The position numbers and the translations under genes were made by a program. The notes beneath the pieces are model-generated. The model did not search any database. It saw only the letters and a list, made by a program, of their open reading frames with translations, and was not told where the DNA came from. From contig DDTK01000006.1 of the NCBI GenBank assembly GCA_002344065.1, positions 1 through 40,616 on the forward strand: 40,616 bases of DNA, read 5' to 3'. Source of the stretch: Flammeovirgaceae bacterium UBA2366. GTDB lineage: Bacteria; Bacteroidota; Bacteroidia; Cytophagales; Cyclobacteriaceae. Below, in pieces: positions 40,589 through 40,616 of this stretch. Numbering within the stretch: position 1 is the stretch's first letter; each line of letters starts with the position of its first letter.

Positions 40589-40616
40589 TCTAGTATAAAA
40601 AAAGCCCCGTAATGTT
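40589..40616. other. Possible terminator half at the window edge
   Basis: An A-run followed by GCCCCG at the very end resembles one arm of an intrinsic terminator whose other arm would lie beyond the window. It cannot be confirmed. The 40518-40588 stretch shows nothing else. Confidence 0.25.

Overview
The window reads as chromosome of a Bacteroidota bacterium, probably of the Cytophagales/Cyclobacteriaceae type. The support is a gliding-motility/type IX secretion C-terminal domain (18609-19748), two surface proteins with the Bacteroidota 'VGIGT...LDLRSPGNNQG' N-terminus, several TAnnTTTG promoter boxes, MKK-type lipoproteins, and a BNR/sortilin-like exoprotein. The species cannot be named from sequence alone.

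Layout. 1-1348: a complete IS3-family insertion sequence whose left inverted repeat starts at base 1, with a canonical A_AAA_AAG frameshift site. 1364-3290: an A/T-rich stretch that looks like an integron-type cassette array. Three imperfect palindromes (A, B, C) bracket two cassettes, one with a GNAT-like protein plus a 51-aa basic protein, the other with a VapBC-like toxin-antitoxin pair. Each cassette's first ~16 bases are the inverted copy of the sequence at the start of its own 3' palindrome, as expected for integron cassettes. No integrase is visible. 3436-7652 (minus): an operon-like row of an FMN alpha-hydroxy-acid dehydrogenase, a DUF4197 lipoprotein, a small lipoprotein and a PaaN-type aldehyde dehydrogenase. 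7886-14206 (plus): cinA, then a compact NAD-reducing [NiFe] hydrogenase operon: hoxF with a NuoE-like N-terminus, a HoxU-HoxY fusion, hoxH and a hoxW-type protease. 14284-18612: divergent ppdK and a 2-oxo acid dehydrogenase E2. 18609-26508 (minus): three secreted or surface proteins, two of them large, repeat-rich paralogues, one ending in an S74 autoprocessing chaperone. 26602-40517: ordinary metabolic, signalling and envelope genes (trans-sulfuration enzyme, TPR histidine kinase, MFS transporter, BNR exoprotein, OmpA lipoprotein, a 58-aa PLDc_N-like membrane protein, an AraC regulator with a degenerate receiver domain, a dienoyl-CoA-reductase-like SDR, and a large membrane-anchored protein).

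How they fit together. The Hox proteins should couple H2 oxidation or evolution to NAD(H) in the cytoplasm. Electrons pass from the NiFe site in HoxH through the HoxY half and the HoxU half of one polypeptide to the FMN/NAD site in HoxF, and HoxW would trim HoxH. The metal-centre assembly genes (hyp) are not in the window. The surface operon probably builds filamentous or fibre-like adhesins.

The most notable items are the cassette array with its uncharacterised GNAT-like/small-protein pair, the fused HoxUY subunit with a Gln in place of the usual His in HoxH's DPCxxCxxH motif, and hairpins or palindromes placed on start codons and promoters. No tRNA, rRNA or CRISPR array was recognised.
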